Below are positions 5,875-6,746 of a stretch of 6,746 nucleotides of DNA, one piece after another (positions within the stretch are counted from its first letter, which is position 1; each line of letters begins with the position of its first letter). The position numbers and the translations under genes are program-made. The notes under the pieces were generated by a model. It did no database searches and was not told the origin of the DNA. It saw only the letters and a program-made list of their open reading frames with translations. The stretch is taken from NCBI GenBank assembly GCA_030607895.1, contig JAUWJC010000233.1, forward strand, positions 1-6,746. Direction: 5' to 3'. The stretch is from Pirellulales bacterium (GTDB taxonomy: Bacteria; Planctomycetota; Planctomycetia; Pirellulales; Thermoguttaceae).

Positions 5875-6746
5875 ATGAGCCCACAAACCGGATATCAATT
5901 CCTTGAACCTTCGGCGCTTGCCCGGGTGAAAAACCTCTCGGTGGTTGCCCGGGGTGTGGGCGAGGGCTTCATCACCGGGTTGCACTCCAGCCCGTACAAG
6001 GGGTTCAGCGTCGAGTTCGCCGAGCACCGCGAGTACACCGCCGGCGACGATCCGAGGCACCTCGACTATCGCATGTTGGCGCGCACCGACCGGCTGTACA
6101 TCAAACAGTCCGAGGAAGAGACGAACATGCGTGTCCTTATACTTTTGGACGTTAGCGGTTCGATGGGCTACAGCCACGACGGCAACCTGACGAAGTTCAA
6201 TTACTGTGCATATCTGACCGCAGTGTTGTCGTACCTGATGACACGGCAGCAGGACTCGGTGGGGCTGACGACGTTCGACACGCAGATACAGCTCGACATG
6301 CCTGCCAGAAGTTCGCCGCGACACTTCAACGAGATGATGCGCCGCCTGGAGTCGATCACCCCGGGCAAGCAAACGGACGTAGCCGAGACATTGCACAAGT
6401 TGGCGAACCGTTTCAAGCGTCGCTGCCTGATCGTGTTGATAAGCGACCTGTACGACGAGCCGGAGGCTGTGATCCGGGCGTTGCACCACTTTCGGCACCG
6501 GCACCACGAGGTGATTTTGTTCCACGTGTTCGACAAGGCGGAGATCGAGTTCCCGTTCCGCGAGGTGATTGCGTTTCGTGACATGGAGACGAACGAGCGG
6601 CTCCAGGTCGACCCGGCCTATGTGCGAGACACGTATGTCGAACACCTGGGGAAGTTCATCGAGACGTACCGCCGCGCGTGTGCCGAGGCCCAGATCGACT
6701 ACGTAATGACCGACACCTCGGTGCCGTACGATTTTATGCTTTCAAG
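5875..6746 (+). CDS. DUF58 domain protein with MIDAS (partial, runs off the right edge)
   Basis: An open frame of 290 codons reaches the window end with no stop. The N-terminal region carries the DUF58 signature (YKGFSVEFAEHREYTAGDDP at about 41-60, RHLDYRMLARTDRLYIKQ at 61-78). A VWA-like fold follows with the MIDAS pieces D92-V-S-G-S96, T167 and SDLYD at 190-194. DUF58 proteins are usually near 290-300 residues, so only the extreme C-terminus is probably missing. They typically sit next to MoxR ATPases and VWA proteins, probably acting as cytoplasmic adaptors; this role is inferred from gene context across the family. The start is fixed by conservation beginning at YQFLEPSALARVKNL (7-21). 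There is no Shine-Dalgarno: the 58 bases before the ATG are all pyrimidine. Translation might depend on another initiation mode or coupling, although the upstream gene stops 121 bases earlier. Confidence 0.93.
   Translation, partial: MSPQTGYQFLEPSALARVKNLSVVARGVGEGFITGLHSSPYKGFSVEFAEHREYTAGDDPRHLDYRMLARTDRLYIKQSEEETNMRVLILLDVSGSMGYSHDGNLTKFNYCAYLTAVLSYLMTRQQDSVGLTTFDTQIQLDMPARSSPRHFNEMMRRLESITPGKQTDVAETLHKLANRFKRRCLIVLISDLYDEPEAVIRALHHFRHRHHEVILFHVFDKAEIEFPFREVIAFRDMETNERLQVDPAYVRDTYVEHLGKFIETYRRACAEAQIDYVMTDTSVPYDFMLS

Noticed and set aside
5743..6645. 300-residue minus-strand open frame
   Set aside because: It is antisense to DUF58 and its tail is the translated pyrimidine tract (Lys/Gly/Glu repeats).

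Overview
The window looks like chromosomal DNA of a GC-rich, Gram-negative-type bacterium, most likely a planctomycete. The evidence is the combination of a DUF4159 protein with a Tat signal, a von Willebrand factor A (VWA) protein fused to a glutamine-amidotransferase-like domain, a DUF58 protein, a GxxExxY protein, and intergenic GTAGGGTGGGC palindromes. The assignment rests on recognised protein families, not on a marker gene.

Layout. On the minus strand, 1564 to 12 holds a tandem two-domain DUF4159 gene that is split by a frameshift near 917-922 into two reading frames overlapping by ATGA. A 623-base divergent intergenic region (1565-2187) holds a 34-bp tandem array of small palindromes and a 27-bp nested inverted repeat. 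On the plus strand follow a secreted 213-residue protein of unknown function (2188-2829), a REPIN-like palindrome whose edge supplies that gene's stop codon, the membrane VWA/GATase-like protein (GTG start at 2941, to 5187), a GxxExxY gene (5376-5753) set between a purine tract and pyrimidine tracts, and a DUF58 gene (from 5875) that runs off the right edge.

How the genes fit together. DUF58, VWA and DUF4159 proteins commonly cluster with a MoxR-type AAA+ ATPase. These clusters are thought to work in envelope-associated chaperone or assembly roles that depend on metal-ion adhesion (MIDAS) sites. No MoxR gene is visible here and it would have to lie outside the window. The GxxExxY gene looks like a later arrival: it brings its own SD, low-complexity flanks, a duplicated 3' end and hairpin repeats, and it separates the VWA gene from DUF58.

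The most distinctive features are the repeats (at least four unrelated hairpin families, mostly with 7-bp arms), the split DUF4159 gene, and the DUF58 start codon, which directly follows 58 uninterrupted pyrimidines with no Shine-Dalgarno sequence.
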